Shown here piece by piece: positions 37,513 to 39,754 of a stretch of DNA of 39,754 nucleotides. The stretch lies in IMG/VR virus record IMGVR_UViG_3300033183_000232, positions 1-39,754 of that record. One strand, 5' to 3'. The translations under genes and the position numbers were made by a program. Position 1 is the stretch's first letter; every line of letters starts with the position of its first letter. This stretch comes from a virus. The notes under the pieces are model-generated. The model worked only from the letters and a program-made list of their open reading frames with translations. It was not told where the DNA came from and did no database searches.

Positions 37513-39279
37513 TTATTTGAGCCAAAGTTTGAAGTATTGTGGATACGGCGACATAGATGTCGCTAGATCATCATAGCCTCCGTAACCACTAGAAAATATG
37601 AAATATCCGCCTGAGTTCATGTTGTTGTTTTGAAAAGGCGAAAGTAGATAGCTTCTATGAGAGTTATAATAACCTACCCAAATTCTATCGTCATAGTAGG
37701 TTCCTTTAGCATCCCAAGTATTCCCCGGAATGCTACCTGTCCCACCCGCTTTCATGTAGGTTACATTACGAACAGCGACTAAATTGTCCCGCGTAGTTTC
37801 GTTATAATAATAGGTGTCGTGTGACTGCGTCTGGATGCGGATATAGTTAAAGTCCAAGTCGTGGCGCAGGCGGGACTGATAGTTGTTGTTGTCCGCGCTA
37901 TACTCGACATTGTTGCTAGTATTTCCAAAGGTATTCCATCCGTAGCCGCCAACACTTGTTCGGCCTACTACCTGCACCCACCCATCATCAAACTGAGTCT
38001 GGACTATGCCACCGGTTTTGGACTGGATATATCCAACGCCCGTAAATCCTGCCGCTTGCGCAGCATTTGAGAATGCACGGTCTGTTGTGGAGCCATCAAT
38101 CAGACGATTAACCACAATAGAGAAAGATCGCGGAATGCTTGTGGTAAAACCGTTGTTGGTAGAACTTGCGGTTACTGTGAAAGGATATGTTGTAGACCCT
38201 GAAACGTCTGCCTGATCCCCAGAAATAAGACCTGTAGAGGATAAAGATAGCCCTGTGGGCAAGCTTCCGCTTGCAAGAGAAAAACTTACAGTGTCACCGT
38301 CTGGATCGGTTGCTGACAGTTGAATGTTAGCATTCGGCCCACGGTCATCTAGAATAAATTGCGCATTATTAGCAGTGACCCAAACAGGGTCTGAATCGAT
38401 GGAACCCGCATTGGGCAGAGTTCCAGTTAGACCGGAAGCAGCCTGAACAATTACATCAAACAACTGCCCTGCCGCATAATTAGAAGCCGAAGCGCCTGTC
38501 GTTGCAGTTAACTGCGTTGAACTTACAAATGTTGTTGGTAGTTCACGGATTGAATTGTTTGCACCGGGGCCTGAAATTTTAACAACACAGCCTTCTGAAA
38601 ATTCACGGCCAGTGATTGTGATAGTAGTATCAGTGTCTTGGTTTATAGCCCCCGAAATACCCTCAGGAACTGGTGGAAGGGAAAGTTGCTTCCATCCAGT
38701 AGGGGTATACACCTCTAAAACGCCTGCCTCAGAATTTACACGGACGTTGCCTGTAGAAGGAGATGGAGGACGCTGCGCCGTAGTTCCAGAAGGAAGATCA
38801 AAGAACCCTGTCGATGATGTGCTTACGTCATAAACTGCCGGATCGGGCATGTTTATGAAATTGTTGGCATCTAGATAGTATGAACCATGCTGTCCATCTA
38901 ACAAATCAGCATTGATAGAAGACAGGGTCACGTTCAGAGAGTTACCATCTGAAGTAGCAATGTTTAAAACGCCATTTTCGGCGTTAAAAGTCGCGCCAGA
39001 TATAGAAGCAACACTGACTTCTGTGGCACCTGTGATAAGGCCATCACTGTTGAATGTAACTACTGGAATAGCCGAACTGGAACCGACAGTTGCCCCAACA
39101 ACATCGACTTTTGCAGCGCGTCTGCCCAACGCCAAGCCTACGTTCTCAGTAACGCCATCCAGAAGAGCAAGCTTTTCAGCAGCACCAGTCAGTCCTGTAA
39201 CGTCATCGATGTCGATGCGGCCATCCGAAAGCGGATTACCTGCAGATACAAAATCGGCCAAGCTACGGGCTTTGGTCAT
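37513..39279 (-). CDS. Large tail fibre with IPT-like and Ig-like domains (588 aa)
   Basis: TAGGAG lies ahead of the ATG. The N-terminus (MTKARSLADFVSAGNPLSDG) probably binds the tail. SSINADLLDGQHGSYYLDAN (about 117-136) is a fibre motif seen in T4-like marine phages. An IPT/TIG-like domain follows (GAINQDTDTTITITGREFSE, about 210-229). A putative Ig domain comes next (LSATDPDGDTVSFSLASGSL, PTGLSLSSTGLISG, about 322-358). The Tyr/Asn/Gly-rich C-terminus (YYNSHRSYLLSPFQNNNMNS) is a likely receptor-binding tip. Confidence 0.8.
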   Translation of the reverse strand: MTKARSLADFVSAGNPLSDGRIDIDDVTGLTGAAEKLALLDGVTENVGLALGRRAAKVDVVGATVGSSSAIPVVTFNSDGLITGATEVSVASISGATFNAENGVLNIATSDGNSLNVTLSSINADLLDGQHGSYYLDANNFINMPDPAVYDVSTSSTGFFDLPSGTTAQRPPSPSTGNVRVNSEAGVLEVYTPTGWKQLSLPPVPEGISGAINQDTDTTITITGREFSEGCVVKISGPGANNSIRELPTTFVSSTQLTATTGASASNYAAGQLFDVIVQAASGLTGTLPNAGSIDSDPVWVTANNAQFILDDRGPNANIQLSATDPDGDTVSFSLASGSLPTGLSLSSTGLISGDQADVSGSTTYPFTVTASSTNNGFTTSIPRSFSIVVNRLIDGSTTDRAFSNAAQAAGFTGVGYIQSKTGGIVQTQFDDGWVQVVGRTSVGGYGWNTFGNTSNNVEYSADNNNYQSRLRHDLDFNYIRIQTQSHDTYYYNETTRDNLVAVRNVTYMKAGGTGSIPGNTWDAKGTYYDDRIWVGYYNSHRSYLLSPFQNNNMNSGGYFIFSSGYGGYDDLATSMSPYPQYFKLWLK

Positions 39280-39323
39280 CTAGCCGCTCCTATTGTGCAA
39301 AGTCAGCAATAAAAAATGATAGT

Positions 39324-39521
39324 TTAGATGGGACAGACCCACTCACTGTCGGGGGGCAAACTGTCATAAACAGATTGAAGTTCTTCTTGTGTCTTCATTT
39401 CACCTGCCTGCCCGTGGGCATGTAGATACCTAACAGCGTCTACCTGAGGAGCGGTCAACAAAGAGTAGGCTTCGTAGTCATCAGTTGTCTCAGAAGTGAT
39501 GGGCCAAACTATCTTAAACAT
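39324..39521 (-). CDS. Hypothetical protein (65 aa)
   Basis: ATG at 39519-39521 (MFKIVWPITSETTDDYEAYS) with GAGG six bases upstream. The product is acidic, ends PPDSEWVCPI and has a helical middle (APQVDAVRYLHAHG). It lies between two fibre genes and may be a fibre-assembly or tail-assembly helper. No family is recognised. Confidence 0.55.
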   Translation of the reverse strand: MFKIVWPITSETTDDYEAYSLLTAPQVDAVRYLHAHGQAGEMKTQEELQSVYDSLPPDSEWVCPI

Positions 39522-39529
39522 CACACACC

Positions 39530-39754
39530 TCAAAAACTGACATACGTTACAGAACCACGACATGAGGTATTGCTGACATTAGGATTGATAAATAGAGATG
39601 TTCCACTTGTTAATGCAGAAGCCATTGCAACAGAACCATGGCCGGGTGAGAAGTAAACATTTTCACTTAAACCAGACCAGTTTCTATTCATGCCATCCGC
39701 ATCTGAAACTGTGCCAAAAGCAACGCCACCTGCACGGGTAGTAATTGTTCTTCC
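39530..39754 (-). CDS. C-terminal part of a tail fibre protein (74 aa visible)
   Basis: An open minus-strand frame enters from the right edge and stops at 39530-39532. The visible end is beta-rich (ENVYFSPGHGSVAMASALTS, SCRGSVTYVSF). It resembles the tips of the neighbouring fibres. The gene is cut by the window edge. Confidence 0.65.
   Translation of the reverse strand, partial: GRTITTRAGGVAFGTVSDADGMNRNWSGLSENVYFSPGHGSVAMASALTSGTSLFINPNVSNTSCRGSVTYVSF

Noticed and set aside
36700-39754. Diversity-generating retroelement acting on the fibre genes
   Set aside because: No reverse transcriptase gene and no template repeat in the window.

Overview
The window is a piece of a temperate tailed bacteriophage genome. 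The host is most likely an alphaproteobacterium, and a marine Roseobacter-type host is the best guess. Four things point there: a tRNA-like 3' end on the phage that matches the alphaproteobacterial initiator tRNA as I remember it, a DUF1127 gene, a DUF1289 gene, and a family-A DNA polymerase with a DnaJ-type zinc centre. That last arrangement was described in the SAR116 phage HMO-2011 and its relatives. No host gene is visible, so I cannot tell a free phage from a prophage. Head and packaging genes (terminase, portal, major capsid) are not seen and presumably lie outside the window, probably beyond the right edge. No single-subunit RNA polymerase is seen, and many sigma70-like promoters are, so host RNA polymerase probably transcribes the phage.

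Region 1 (1-5577, minus strand) is an accessory and control cassette. It holds a DUF1127 protein, an endonuclease VII-like HNH nuclease, several small proteins including two membrane proteins, a DUF932 gene broken by a frameshift, a cysteine-rich phage/plasmid protein, and a small XRE-type regulator at 5377-5577 that may be read from an almost leaderless mRNA. About 600 bases at 1249-1803 carry no convincing gene.

Region 2 (5819-21814, plus strand) is the early and replication block: tyrosine integrase, small unknowns, ThyX, a tRNA-fMet-like attP candidate (9228-9265), primase, DnaB/gp4-type helicase, a PD-(D/E)XK protein, DNA polymerase, a likely ssDNA-binding protein, a Cas4-like Fe-S exonuclease, another PD-(D/E)XK endonuclease, DUF3310, MazG-like pyrophosphohydrolase, class II ribonucleotide reductase, DUF1289, an RMF-like protein, and PhoH. 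Most genes overlap by 1-14 bases, which suggests translational coupling. Together they recycle host nucleotides (RNR, ThyX, MazG) and copy and process phage DNA.

Region 3 (21838-22770) has two small minus-strand genes and a control region of about 550 bases. It contains a 24-base repeat, inverted repeats, stacked terminators and a candidate small RNA.

Region 4 (22771-39754, minus strand) is the late block. From the right it reads: tail fibres and adhesins, a tail-assembly chaperone-like protein, an HlyC-like lysine acyltransferase, a long coiled-coil structural protein, endolysin, overlapping spanin genes, a protein with a C-terminal S74 chaperone domain, and two very large probable internal/ejection proteins.

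The most unusual signals are these. An 11-base element, CTA(A/G)GTGCTGT, recurs in or beside sigma70-like promoters of both early strands, mostly between -35 and -10, and looks like a phage-wide operator. A candidate antisense RNA could pair with the leader of the 22026-22223 gene. An HlyC-type acyltransferase sits in the late operon. There is a paired palindromic operator at 5172-5244.
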